NCBI RefSeq assembly: GCF_003150835.1
Contig: NZ_CP029479.1
Location: 2,083,501-2,147,500, forward strand
Reading direction: 5' to 3'
DNA from: Phenylobacterium parvum
Lineage (GTDB): Bacteria; Pseudomonadota; Alphaproteobacteria; Caulobacterales; Caulobacteraceae
Length of the DNA stretch: 64,000 nucleotides
A program made the position numbers and the translations under genes. This document shows, piece by piece, positions 1 through 9,197 of the stretch (its first letter is position 1; every line of letters starts with the position of its first letter). The notes beneath the pieces were generated by a model, which had not been told where the DNA came from, ran no database searches, and worked only from the letters and a program-made list of their open reading frames with translations.

Positions 1-3000
1 GAACAGCCGCACTGAGCCGGAGTCGGAGACCAAATTGCTGAAGCCGTCGTCGTTGGGCGCCCCGACCGCCAGCCGATTCCCGGGCCCGTTCAGCGAGGCG
101 GAGACGCCGAACCAGTCGCTGGCATCCAGGTCGGCGCCGAGGTCGATGTTGTTTCCGCCGGTATAGCCCCGGCCAATAGTCGCCGCGAGCGCACCACCGC
201 CAAAGCTGGTGTTCGTGAAGGTGAACAGCCGCACCGAGCCGGAGTTGGTGACAACATTGCCGAAGCCATCGTCTCCGTATGCCCCTACCGCCAGCCGATC
301 CCCGGCCCCGTTCAGCGAGACTGAAAAGCCGAAGACATCGCTGGCCTCCAGGGCGGCGTCGAGGTCGAGATTATCTCCACCGACATAGCCCCGGCCCAGT
401 GTCGCCGCGAGCGCACCACCGCCAAAGCTGGTGTTCGTGAAGGTGAACAGCCGCACCGAGCCGGAGTCGGAGTACCCATTGCCAAAACCGTCGTCTCCGG
501 CCGCCCCGACCGCCAGCCGGTCCCCGGCGGCATTCAGCGAGACGGAGGCGCTGAACTGGTCGAAGGTGCCCAGGTCGGCGCCAAGGTCGAGATTACTTCC
601 GCCGCTATAGCCCCGGCCGAAGGTCGCCGCGAGCGCGCCACCGGCGAAGCTGGTATTGGTGAAGGTGAATAGCCGCACCGAGCCGGAATTTGTGAACGCA
701 TTGGCGGAGCCGTCGTCCCCGGTTGCCCCGACCGCCAGCCGGTCACCGGCCGCATTGAGCGAGACGGAGAAGCCGAACCAGTCGTTCGCCTCGAGTGCCA
801 CACCGAGATCGAGATTGTTTCCGCCGGTATAGCCCCGGCCAATGGTCGCCGCGAGCGCACCACCGCCAAAGCTGGTGTTCGTGAAGGTGAACAGCCGCAC
901 CGAGCCGGAGTTCGTAAAGGCATTGCCGAGGCCGTCATCGCCGAATGCCCCGACCGCCAGCCCGTCCCCGGCCGCGTTGAGCGAGACGGAGAAGCCGAAC
1001 TGGTCGCTGGACTCCAGGGCGGCGCCGAGGTCGAGATTGTTTCCAACGGGATAACCCCGGCCGAGGGTGGCCGCGAGCGAACCGCCGGCAAAGCTGGTGT
1101 TGGTGAAGGTGAAGAGCCGCACCGAGCCAGAGTTGGCGAAAACATCGCCAAACCCGGCGTCCCCCCACGCCCCGACCGCCAGCCGGTCCCCGGCGGCGTT
1201 CAGCGAGACCGAGCCCAACGCGTCATTAGCCACCAGGGTGGCGCCGAGGTCGAGATTGTTTCCCCCGCCATAGCCCCTGCCGAGGGTCGCCGCGAGGGCG
1301 CCTCCACCAAAACTGGCGCCGGTGAAGGTGAATAACCGCGCCGAGCCAGAGTTGAAGAATGCATTGGCGAAGCCGTCATCGCCCGCCGCCCCGACCGCCA
1401 GCCGGTCTCCGGCCGCATTGAGTGAGACGGAGACGCCAAACTGGTCGGAGTTCTCCAGGACCGCGCCCAGATCGATATTGCTTCCGCCGGTATAGCCCCG
1501 GCCAATGATGGCCGCGAGCGCACCTCCGCTGAAGCTGCTGTTGCTGAAGGTGAAGAGACGAACAGAGCCGGAGTCGGCGAACGCATTGCCGAAGCCATCG
1601 TCATTGTTCGCCCCGACAGCTAACCGGTCGCCCGCTGCACTCAGCGAGACGGATGTACCGAACTGGTCGTTGGCCTCCAGGGCGGCCCCGAGGTCGAGAT
1701 TGGCGCCGCCCGAATAGCTCCGCCCGAGGGTCGCCGCGAGCGACCCGCCGCCGAAGCTGGCGTTGGTAAAGGTGAACAGACGCACTGAGCCTGACACGCC
1801 GAACGCGTTGCCAAAGCCGGCGTCGCCGGGCGCACCGACCGCCAGCCGGTCACCAGCCGCGTTCAGCGAGACGGAGGCGCCGAACTTATCGCCGCTGTCC
1901 AGGGCCGCGCCGAGGTCGAGATTGGCGCCGCCGGTATAGCCACGGCCGATCGTCGCTGCGAGCGCCCCGCCACCGAAGCTGCCGTTGGCAAAGGTGAACA
2001 GACGAACAGAACCAAAAAAGTCGACGCTACTTCCGAAACCATCGTCATTGGGCGACCCGACCGCCAGCCGGTCACCGACCGCATTCAATGAGACGGAATG
2101 GCCGAAGAGATCATTGGCCTCCAGGTCGGCGCCAAGGTCGAGATTGTTACCGCCGGCATAGCCCCGGCCAAGGGTCGCCGTGAGCGCGCCGCCGCCGAAG
2201 CTGGTGTTGGTGAAGGTGAACAGCCGCACCGAGCCGGAGTCGGTGAACCCGTTGCCAAAGCCGTCGTCGAGGGGAGCCCCGACCGCCAGCCGGTCCCCGG
2301 CCGCGTTCAGCGAGGTGGAGAAACCGAACTGGTCGTTGGCCTCCAGGGCGACACCGAGGTCGAGATTGCTTCCACCGCCATAGCCGCGACCCAGGGTCGC
2401 TGCGAGGGCCCCTCCGCCGAAGCTGGTGTTGGTGAAGGTGAACAACCGGACCGAGCCGGAGTCGGTGAACCCGTTGCCGAAGCCGTCTTCCACGGGCGCC
2501 CCGACCGCCAGTCGGTCGCCGGCGGCGTTCAGCGAGACGGACCAGCCCATGCGATCGCCAGCCTCGAGGGCGGCCCCGAGGTCGATGTTGTTGCCGCCCG
2601 TATAGCCTCGACCGATCGTGGCCGCGAGCGCGCCGCCGCCGAAGCTGGTGTTGGTGAAGGTGAACAACCGGACCGAGCCGGAATCGGAGACCGCATTGCC
2701 GAAGCCGTCTTCAATTCCCGCCCCAGCCGCAAGCCGGTCTCCCGCCGCATTCAGCGAGACGGAGATGCCGAAGAGGTCGAAGGCCTCCAGGGCGGCGCCG
2801 AGGTCGAGATTGTTCCCCCCGGTATAGCCCCGTCCGATCGTCGCCGTGAGCGCGCCGCCGCCGAAGCTGGTGTTGGTGAAGGTGAACAGCCGCACTGAGC
2901 CGGACAAGGAAAACCCATTGCCCGAACCCGCGTCGAAGGGCGCCCCAACCGCCAGCCGGTCGCCGGCCGCGTTCAGCGAGACCGAGACGCCGAACTGATC

Positions 3001-3694
3001 GCTGTTCTCCAGGGTGGCGCCGAGGTCGATGTTGTTGCCGCCGGTATAGCCCCGGCCAATCGTCGCCGCGAGCGCCCCGCCGCCGAAACTGGTGTTTGTA
3101 AAAGTGAACAGCCGCACCGAGCCGGAATAGGGGACCGTATTGGTCGCGCCGGCGTCGATGGGCGCCCCCACCGCCAGCCGGTCGCCTGCCGCGTTGAGCG
3201 AGACGGACCGACCGAAGGTATCCCCACCTTCCAGGGCGGCGCCGAGGTCGAGATTGCTGCCCCCGGTATAGCCCCGGCCAATGGTCGCTGCGAGCACCCC
3301 GCCGGCAAAACGGGTGTTGGTGAAGGTGAACAGCCGGACCGAGCCAGAGTCCGTGAACCCGTTGCTGGAGCCATCATCGAAATAGGCGCCGACCGCCAGC
3401 CGGTCCCCGGCCGCGTTGAGAGAGACGGACCCGCCGAACTGGTCATTGCTCCCGAGGGCGGCGCCGAGGTCGATGTTGTTTCCGCCCGTGTAGCCCCGGC
3501 CAATGGTCGCCGCGAGCGCCCCGCCGGCAAAGCCGGCGTCGGTGAATGTGAACAGCCGCACCGAGCCGGAGTCGGTGGCCGTATTGCCGAACCCGTCGTC
3601 GGTGGCCGCACCGACCGCCAGCCGGTCCCCGGCCGCATTCAGCGAGGTGGAGAAACCGAACTGGTCGTTGGCCTCCAGGGTGGAGCCGATGTCA
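1..3694 (-). repeat. Tandem ~222-bp coding repeats (17 copies in window)
   Basis: Within the exoprotein gene, a ~222-bp (74-codon) unit is repeated head to tail about 17 times and continues past position 1. Each unit encodes a segment with LNAAGDRLAVGA, then DDGFGN, then SGSVRLFTFTN, then a GRGYTGG-like turn. Units are very similar at DNA level but not identical. One unit near 1200 lacks two residues in frame. The pattern suggests expansion by recombination and is prone to copy-number change and to assembly collapse. Confidence 0.93.
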
Positions 3695-5526
3695 CGATCG
3701 GGACTTCCGAACCCGGTCCCGATGATCCCGGCATACTGCCAGGCCTGGGCCTGGGGGAAGTCACCGATGATGATGTCGCGGGGGTCCAGCAGCAGGCCCC
3801 CGCCCACACCGGTTTCGATCCGCGTCAGGTCGACATAGCGCAGGGTCTCCTTGCCTGAGACCTCGACCCAGCCGCCGCCGCGACGTCCGGTGGCGAGGAC
3901 CGAGCCCAGCATGGTCGTGAGGTCGTCGGACCAGATCACCGCCGATCCGCCCTGGCCCCGGGACGAGGCGACATCTATCGTGACGCCGTCGTTGACGAAG
4001 GTGCTCCGGGCGGCGGCCAGGGTGGGCAGGAGCCCGAAACGGCCCTCATGCGAGGTATAGTCAGCCCGGGCCGTGCGATCCGCCGCGCCGCCCTGGAAGG
4101 CGCCGCCGACGCGGACCAGTCCGCCCATCGCCCCGCCCGAGGCGTCGATCCGGGTCGAAAGCAGGCGCACCGACCCGCCCGTAAGGTCCACCCGTCCGCC
4201 ATAGCCGAGGAAGCCCGACGCCAGGTAGGCGCCCGAGGTCGCAAGGTCCCCGGTCGCCGTCACGGTGATGACGCCGCCGTGAAGTCCGCCAGAGGCGTTG
4301 TTGACCGCCCCCGCGATCTCCGTCACCGCGCCGCCGGCGGTATAGGTCAGCCGGCCGCCGGCGCCGGTCCGTCCCATCGCCGCAATCTGGTCCGCCAGGC
4401 TCAGGGTGCGCTCGGCGCGCAGGGTCACAGACCCGCCGTTGACCCCGCCCGAAGCGTTGATCGTTCCGCCCAGGCCGAGGAAGCCGCCCGCGACCTCGAT
4501 CGTCCCGCCGTCCAGCCCTGCGCCGCCCGAGGCGTCGATGCGGCCCGTGACCTGGACCAGGTCCGACCCGCCCCCGTCGATGGCGACATTGCCCAGGCGA
4601 ACCCGCCCGCCAGGGCCCTCGCGCACCGTGGTGGCGATCAGCGACCCGTCCACCCTGACCGCACCCAGCATGAGCTCGCGTGCACCCTGGGCCGACAGAT
4701 AGATGCGCCCGCCCTCAGCCCGGGCGGTTCCGCCCGCCGTGACGAGGGCGCTGAGTGGACGCCCCAGGGCGTCCACGAGACCCTCGGCATCTGTCACCGG
4801 CAGCGCGACCTGCAGGAACTTGTCCCCCGAGAAGTCCACCGTCAGGAGATCGCCGGCGCCGAGGCCGATGCGGCCCAGCCGCGCCTCGACCACGCCCTCG
4901 TTGACCACACCCGACCCGACCAGGGCTGCGCCCTGAGAGGCCGTGACGGTTCCCTGGTTGACCACGGTGGCGGCGCGGCCGGCGCGCCGGAAGGTCAGGT
5001 TTCCTGACAGGAAGTCGGCGTCGGCGATGTCCAGGGTCGAACCGACGAACGCGCCCGTATCGATCGTCGCGCCATTGGTTATGGCGATGCCGTTGGGGTT
5101 GACCAGCAGGAACTGGCCATTGGCGCTCAGGGACCCGGCGAGGATCGAGGCGTCCTGGCCGGTCACGCGCCCCAGGAAGGCCGCCAGCGGACCCGGCTGA
5201 TCGATGCGCACGCCGGCGCCTGAGGCGATGTCGAAGCTCTGGAAGTTGACGATCGCCCGTTGGGTGGACTGGGTGATCAGCAGGCGGTTCGGGGCGGGGT
5301 TCCCAAAGGCGACGCCGCCCTGCACGACCTGGGGTCCGACCGGCAGCTCACGCCCAGCCAGCGGCGCGACGGCGGAGGCTTCCTGGGCGATGGCTGGACC
5401 GAAGAACAGGGTTGCGACGCTGGCGAGCATCGCCCCGCGCAGGGATGTCCGAAGATGTCGACCGTTAATCGGTGAAGGGCGAACGCCAGGAGCAGGTTGC
5501 GCCAGTCGAATGGGCGAATCCGGCAT
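1..5526 (-). CDS. Two-partner-secretion filamentous haemagglutinin-like exoprotein with FG-GAP-like repeats (3' end outside window)
   Basis: One uninterrupted minus-strand frame of 1842 codons runs from ATG 5526 off the left edge. The start has an AGGCGGAG ribosome site 7 nt upstream and an in-frame stop just before it. A hydrophobic signal segment ending in AIAQ lies near residues 33-43; an internal ATG at 5430 is an alternative start. Residues ~55-330 match the FHA/TPS N-terminal domain: beta-helix-like sequence with the NPNG motif at residues 143-146, which is the hallmark of TpsA proteins exported through an outer-membrane TpsB pore. Glycine-rich beta-helix follows to ~610, then at least 17 repeats of ~74 residues resembling FG-GAP (integrin alpha-type) units, with a core like FGxSVSLNAAGDRLAVGA. 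The likely role is a large surface or secreted adhesin. No TpsB gene is in the window. The family call is firm; the function is inferred. Confidence 0.9.
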   Translation of the reverse strand, partial: MPDSPIRLAQPAPGVRPSPINGRHLRTSLRGAMLASVATLFFGPAIAQEASAVAPLAGRELPVGPQVVQGGVAFGNPAPNRLLITQSTQRAIVNFQSFDIASGAGVRIDQPGPLAAFLGRVTGQDASILAGSLSANGQFLLVNPNGIAITNGATIDTGAFVGSTLDIADADFLSGNLTFRRAGRAATVVNQGTVTASQGAALVGSGVVNEGVVEARLGRIGLGAGDLLTVDFSGDKFLQVALPVTDAEGLVDALGRPLSALVTAGGTARAEGGRIYLSAQGARELMLGAVRVDGSLIATTVREGPGGRVRLGNVAIDGGGSDLVQVTGRIDASGGAGLDGGTIEVAGGFLGLGGTINASGGVNGGSVTLRAERTLSLADQIAAMGRTGAGGRLTYTAGGAVTEIAGAVNNASGGLHGGVITVTATGDLATSGAYLASGFLGYGGRVDLTGGSVRLLSTRIDASGGAMGGLVRVGGAFQGGAADRTARADYTSHEGRFGLLPTLAAARSTFVNDGVTIDVASSRGQGGSAVIWSDDLTTMLGSVLATGRRGGGWVEVSGKETLRYVDLTRIETGVGGGLLLDPRDIIIGDFPQAQAWQYAGIIGTGFGSPDRDIGSTLEANDQFGFSTSLNAAGDRLAVGAATDDGFGNTATDSGSVRLFTFTDAGFAGGALAATIGRGYTGGNNIDLGAALGSNDQFGGSVSLNAAGDRLAVGAYFDDGSSNGFTDSGSVRLFTFTNTRFAGGVLAATIGRGYTGGSNLDLGAALEGGDTFGRSVSLNAAGDRLAVGAPIDAGATNTVPYSGSVRLFTFTNTSFGGGALAATIGRGYTGGNNIDLGATLENSDQFGVSVSLNAAGDRLAVGAPFDAGSGNGFSLSGSVRLFTFTNTSFGGGALTATIGRGYTGGNNLDLGAALEAFDLFGISVSLNAAGDRLAAGAGIEDGFGNAVSDSGSVRLFTFTNTSFGGGALAATIGRGYTGGNNIDLGAALEAGDRMGWSVSLNAAGDRLAVGAPVEDGFGNGFTDSGSVRLFTFTNTSFGGGALAATLGRGYGGGSNLDLGVALEANDQFGFSTSLNAAGDRLAVGAPLDDGFGNGFTDSGSVRLFTFTNTSFGGGALTATLGRGYAGGNNLDLGADLEANDLFGHSVSLNAVGDRLAVGSPNDDGFGSSVDFFGSVRLFTFANGSFGGGALAATIGRGYTGGANLDLGAALDSGDKFGASVSLNAAGDRLAVGAPGDAGFGNAFGVSGSVRLFTFTNASFGGGSLAATLGRSYSGGANLDLGAALEANDQFGTSVSLSAAGDRLAVGANNDDGFGNAFADSGSVRLFTFSNSSFSGGALAAIIGRGYTGGSNIDLGAVLENSDQFGVSVSLNAAGDRLAVGAAGDDGFANAFFNSGSARLFTFTGASFGGGALAATLGRGYGGGNNLDLGATLVANDALGSVSLNAAGDRLAVGAWGDAGFGDVFANSGSVRLFTFTNTSFAGGSLAATLGRGYPVGNNLDLGAALESSDQFGFSVSLNAAGDGLAVGAFGDDGLGNAFTNSGSVRLFTFTNTSFGGGALAATIGRGYTGGNNLDLGVALEANDWFGFSVSLNAAGDRLAVGATGDDGSANAFTNSGSVRLFTFTNTSFAGGALAATFGRGYSGGSNLDLGADLGTFDQFSASVSLNAAGDRLAVGAAGDDGFGNGYSDSGSVRLFTFTNTSFGGGALAATLGRGYVGGDNLDLDAALEASDVFGFSVSLNGAGDRLAVGAYGDDGFGNVVTNSGSVRLFTFTNTSFGGGALAATIGRGYTGGNNIDLGADLDASDWFGVSASLNGPGNRLAVGAPNDDGFSNLVSDSGSVRLF

Positions 5527-5887
5527 TCAAATGCTCCGCCTGGGTGAGCGAGTCCATCGCCACCCCAAATAGCTATTCGACAGTTATGTTCTCTCGAGGA
5601 GGCCAACGGATGTCGGGGATTAAGGCATTATTTAGCGTGTCTTCCCCTGCTGTTCCAGCCCTCAACCCTGACGCGAGCACTCCGGACCCGCGCTTGCGCA
5701 GCAGTTGCGGGAGGCGTGGGGTCAGGCTGACCCCAGGCAGGTCTTCACACCGCCGGCCGGCGGAGGCTGGACCCCGCAGCCTGAGACCTTCACCCTTCGC
5801 CACATCCCGGCCAAGCCGGAACGGGAGCCCGCTTTACGGTCATCCCCATTGCTGGGACAGTCCTCGCCCTGACCCGGAGGGCGCGAC
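5527..5887. other. Divergent intergenic region, no gene seen
   Basis: This 361-bp gap lies between the divergent exoprotein gene and the secreted protein at 5888. I see no convincing coding region. It should hold both promoters. It contains a perfect inverted repeat at 5717-5735 and a second GC-rich palindrome (CCGCCGGCCGGCGG) near 5751-5764. Confidence 0.6.
5717..5735. promoter_or_regulatory. Perfect inverted repeat, possible operator
   Basis: TGGGGTCAGGCTGACCCCA is a 9-bp perfect inverted repeat around a single central base. It sits ~150 bp upstream of the gene at 5888 and ~190 bp upstream of the exoprotein start. No T-tract follows, so a terminator is unlikely. It could bind a dimeric regulator; that is inference only. 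Confidence 0.35.
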
Positions 5888-6462
5888 ATGGCGGCTGGCG
5901 TTTCATCCTTCCTTGCGGCCCTGGCCCTGGCGGCGGCGGGCGCCTCCGCCGAGGCGACCCTGCGGGCCGACGACATTCCCGTGGCGCATACCCCGAAGGT
6001 CCCGGGCGGATACGGCCGGACCTTCCCTGAGCCGGTCCTGAAGCGGTGCGGCGAGCCCCTGGCGGCGGGCGCCCCGGACCTGCGGGGGATCTGGCGGATC
6101 GTCGAGGTCAACGGCCGGGCGCCGGCGCCGGGCGAGCGCATGCACGGCTATGTCGAGCGGATCGAGCAGTGCGGGAACCGGATCGTCGACATGGGGGGCG
6201 GGACCATCGCCGACGCCCGGGCCGACGGGACCGAGGCCAACGCCGTGCACGACGTCTCGGTGCGGGACTTCCGCACCCCCATCGTCGCGATCGCGACCTA
6301 CGAGGCGGGGGCCTTCATCCTGCGGCCCAAGGGGATGCCGGGGATAGAGGTCCGCCGCTGGCTGGAGCCTGACGGCCGGATGGGCTGGACCCGGCCCGAC
6401 CTCGGCCGCATGCGGCTGGAGCGCATCGGCGGGCCGAACGATCCCTACACCCGGGGGAGTAG
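5888..6462 (+). CDS. Small secreted protein of unknown function, probable frameshift at the 3' end
   Basis: ATG 5888 opens a protein with a clear signal peptide (hydrophobic alanine-rich segment to about residue 21) and a compact ~170-residue mature part that begins with DLRGIWRIVEVNG, which is reminiscent of small lipocalin-like or META-like beta proteins. I do not recognise the family with confidence. The natural end appears to be near 6460. In the sequence as given the frame stays open to 7099, but beyond ~6460 it only reads antisense to the glutathione S-transferase gene. One extra G in the G5 run at 6453-6457 would give the ending RGE followed by TAG at 6460-6462, leaving a 16-nt gap to the convergent neighbour's stop. 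I give that end; it assumes a sequencing error or a real frameshift. Confidence 0.5.
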
Positions 6463-6478
6463 GCCCCGGCCAGCCCGC

Positions 6479-7081
6479 TCAGGCGGCCTCGGCGGCCCTG
6501 AAGGCGGGGCGCGCCTCCAGCCGGTCGGCATAGGCGCCGAGGTTCGGGAAGTTGCCGAAGTCCGCGCCGAGGCGGCGGGACATGATGACGGCGTGTCCCG
6601 TGATGGTGTCGGCGATGGTGAAGTCCCCGGCGATGAACTCGCGCCCGGCCATGTGCGCCTCGGCGGCCTCGAGCACGCGGTTGAGCAGCTTCACGGCCCG
6701 CGCCGCCATCTCCGGGTTCCGCCGGTCGGGGGGCAGGAGGACCGTCTCGACCACGTAGTTGTTGATCGGCGGCATGATCATGCCTTCCGCATAGTGCAGC
6801 CACTGCAGGAAGAGCGCGAAGTTGGGGGCGTCCAGACCGGGGGTCAGGTGCTGGGCGTACTTCGCCCCGAGATATTGGGCGATCGCGGTGCTCTCGGAGA
6901 TGGTCGTGTCGCCGTCGATCAGGGTCGGGACCCGCCCGTTCGGGTTGATCCGGGTGTATTCCGGCCCCCGCATCTCCCTCTGGCCGAGGGTGAAGCGCTC
7001 CAGCTCGTAGGGCAGGCCGATCTCCTCGAGGAGCCAGACCGTACGCACGGCGCGGGAGTTCGGAGCGAAATAGACCTTCAT
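6479..7081 (-). CDS. Glutathione S-transferase family protein
   Basis: A 200-residue protein with the two-domain GST layout. The thioredoxin-like N-terminal domain (residues 1-80) opens with MKVYFAPNSRAVRT and contains the glutathione-binding NGRVPTL (cis-proline) and ESTAI motifs. The all-helical C-terminal domain includes FIAGDFTIAD, the conserved N-capping box. The start is the ATG at 7081 rather than the upstream ATG at 7120, because the fold begins there and AAGGA precedes it. It is cytosolic and probably conjugates glutathione to electrophiles; the substrate is unknown. It is convergent with the secreted protein at 5888. Confidence 0.88.
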   Translation of the reverse strand: MKVYFAPNSRAVRTVWLLEEIGLPYELERFTLGQREMRGPEYTRINPNGRVPTLIDGDTTISESTAIAQYLGAKYAQHLTPGLDAPNFALFLQWLHYAEGMIMPPINNYVVETVLLPPDRRNPEMAARAVKLLNRVLEAAEAHMAGREFIAGDFTIADTITGHAVIMSRRLGADFGNFPNLGAYADRLEARPAFRAAEAA

Positions 7082-7168
7082 GGGGATGTCCTTGCCTGAG
7101 GGGCGCCGGAAGAGGGGCAAAGCCTAGCAGCCCGAAGGATGTCGGGGCAACGGGCGGAGGGGACCGGT

Positions 7169-7771
7169 TTACCTCGGCCGCAGGAGGCCCCATCCGGCGA
7201 GACCGAGGGCGCCGAACACCCCTGCCGCAGCCAGCTGGATCGCAAGGAGCGAGAACACCGGCGTGGTCGCCCGGGCCTCGGTATAGGTCAGGGAGGCAAA
7301 CTTGTTGCCGACGCCTGAGGTCATGGCCGGATCGGTGAAGATGACCAGGAAGTCGCGCAGGGATCGGTAGCGGACCAGGGCGGCGCGGTTAAACGCCCTG
7401 GGGTGGTCTCCGATCAGCTGCCCCTGGACACGACCGATGTAGACCGGCAGGGAACCGTTCCTGAGCAAGGCCGGAAGCACGACGCGCGCATAGGCCATGT
7501 CCGCCTTACGGGCCTCCGGGCCTGCGGCAAGCTGCTCAAGGTTCAACATGTAGAACTCTCGTCCGTCATCGCGGGCGATCAGGGTCTCCAGGGTCGTCAG
7601 GACCTCGGGATGTCCGGAGGCGGACGGGGACGTCCGAACTCGCTCCAGGAAGGCCCTGCCCTCGCTGGGCGTCAGGGCCGGGCCGGAACCCCCATACCAG
7701 AGAAGACAGGCCAGGTAGGCGAGGCCGACAAGCACCACCCAGCCCAGACGCAGTCTCTGACGGTTGATCAT
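7169..7771 (-). CDS. Membrane-anchored protein with DUF1330-like region
   Basis: A 200-residue protein with one N-terminal transmembrane segment (residues ~9-26), a soluble middle domain and a C-terminal transmembrane segment (~173-195). The middle part (FYMLNLEQ ... RYRSLRDFLVIFTDP) resembles the dimeric alpha-beta barrel of the DUF1330 family, here held between two membrane helices. GGGAG-type ribosome site lies upstream of ATG 7771. It lies 91 nt downstream of the haloalkane dehalogenase on the same strand and may be co-transcribed. Function unknown. Confidence 0.7.
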   Translation of the reverse strand: MINRQRLRLGWVVLVGLAYLACLLWYGGSGPALTPSEGRAFLERVRTSPSASGHPEVLTTLETLIARDDGREFYMLNLEQLAAGPEARKADMAYARVVLPALLRNGSLPVYIGRVQGQLIGDHPRAFNRAALVRYRSLRDFLVIFTDPAMTSGVGNKFASLTYTEARATTPVFSLLAIQLAAAGVFGALGLAGWGLLRPR

Positions 7772-7862
7772 GCGTCACGCTCCCGATGGATTCCCGGCGC
7801 GCCGGCGGGCGAAGACTGGCCCTGTGGATGGGCATCTTGCAGACGATAGGCAGGCCCGGGCG

Positions 7863-8924
7863 TCACGGGAAGCGCTGGATGAAGGCGATGATCTCTCCAG
7901 CCATTTCGGGACCCGCGTCCTCCTGGCTGAAGTGCCCGGCAGCAAAAACCTTGTGCTCAACCCCCGGCCGCTTCGCACCTGGGATCTGGGAACGGTACAT
8001 CTCGCCCCGCTCCGAATAGGTGAACGGGCAACGATCCCCCCACAGGGTCAGGAAGGGTATGTCCGATGCGCGCAGGACGTCCCAGGCCGCGTCGCAGCGC
8101 GTCCGTTCGACATCGTCGGCGGTGATCGGCACCAGCAGGGGGAAACGCCTGGACCCCGCCTTGTAACTCTCGTCGGGGAAGGGAGCGTCATAGGCCGCGC
8201 GGGCGGCGGCGGAGACCGGACTCACGCACCATCCCGGAATGATCCTCGAAGGCGCGAGGTCTGCGACAGTCTGGCTGTAGACCCGCCAGGCGAGGAAATA
8301 GAAGGATGGCCCGCGGGCGATCAGGGCCTGGATCTTCTCCGCATTTATCGTGTCATCCGGGTCCAGGGTCTCGCGCCAGTCCACCCCGAAGCGCTCCCGC
8401 AGCTGATCCGCCGTGAACGGCGCCTGGGCGGTCAGTCCGGGTATGGCCGGGCCGCTTGCGGGCAGGGCGGTGTTCGACATCACCGCGCGCGCGAACCTGT
8501 CGGGGTTCTCCGCCAAGACCCGGCCGCCGATCAGGCCACCCCAGTCCTGGCCGAAGATGGTCATTTGTTTCAGGTCGAGCTTGTCGATCAGAGCGCTGAC
8601 CCAGGCGACATGGCCGCTGTAGGTGTAGCGCTCGGGGTCGATGAACTTGTCCGACCGGCCGAACCCGATCAGGTCGGGGACGATCACCCGATAGCCGGCT
8701 TCAACCAGCGGCCCGATCATCTTCCGGTAGAGATAGCCCCACATCGGCTCCCCATGGAGCAGGAGCAGGGTCTCCCGCGCGTCGCTGGGTCCGGCGTCGA
8801 CATAGGCCATCCGCAGGCCGGGCTCGACTTCGAGGTAGCTGGGCGACCAGGGATAGTCTTCGACAACGGAGAACCGGGCTTCCGGCGTCCGCAGGATCCC
8901 CGTTCCGGGCTGGCCTTCGGGCAT
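7863..8924 (-). CDS. Haloalkane dehalogenase (alpha/beta-hydrolase, HLD-I type)
   Basis: A 353-residue alpha/beta-hydrolase. HGEP at residues 57-60 is the oxyanion and halide-binding motif of haloalkane dehalogenases. GQDWGG places the nucleophile Asp at 127 followed by the halide-stabilising Trp. LWGD (Asp 297) and AGHF (His 331) complete the triad in the arrangement of the DhlA-like HLD-I group, where the acid follows the cap domain. Such enzymes hydrolyse carbon-halogen bonds to alcohols in the cytosol; some relatives act on epoxides or have unknown natural substrates, so activity is inferred. AAGGGAG lies 6 nt before ATG 8924. Confidence 0.87.
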   Translation of the reverse strand: MPEGQPGTGILRTPEARFSVVEDYPWSPSYLEVEPGLRMAYVDAGPSDARETLLLLHGEPMWGYLYRKMIGPLVEAGYRVIVPDLIGFGRSDKFIDPERYTYSGHVAWVSALIDKLDLKQMTIFGQDWGGLIGGRVLAENPDRFARAVMSNTALPASGPAIPGLTAQAPFTADQLRERFGVDWRETLDPDDTINAEKIQALIARGPSFYFLAWRVYSQTVADLAPSRIIPGWCVSPVSAAARAAYDAPFPDESYKAGSRRFPLLVPITADDVERTRCDAAWDVLRASDIPFLTLWGDRCPFTYSERGEMYRSQIPGAKRPGVEHKVFAAGHFSQEDAGPEMAGEIIAFIQRFP

Positions 8925-9197
8925 GGTCGCTCCCTTGCTGTCTGTGCTTGGCTTCGGCCAGATGCCCGAGGCCCCAGGCTGGGAAGCTTTCCGGGTCGTC
9001 CGGAGGCAGCTCTCAGGAGGCTATGCGGCGACGGGGACCGCGTCCATCGCAACCAAGGTCGTGGAGACGATCCAGGACGGGCGACGATCTACACCGCCGG
9101 CAAGCAGGCCAGCGCCAGGGGTGAGCCGGGTTCGCGGCGGCTTGCATGCGCACCCACGGTGACGCAACGTGCCGCCCTGTTTTTCGGGGGATTGGCG

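Noticed and set aside
2098..2898. Plus-strand 266-codon open frame with repeated GEGEQPDRAGVGEPVAEAV-type sequence
   Set aside because: It is antisense to the repeated exoprotein gene; its periodicity only mirrors the 222-bp coding repeat, and it has no ribosome site.
7764..9197. Long open extension in front of the amidohydrolase start
   Set aside because: It runs antisense to the dehalogenase, and the signal peptide shows that translation begins at 9198.
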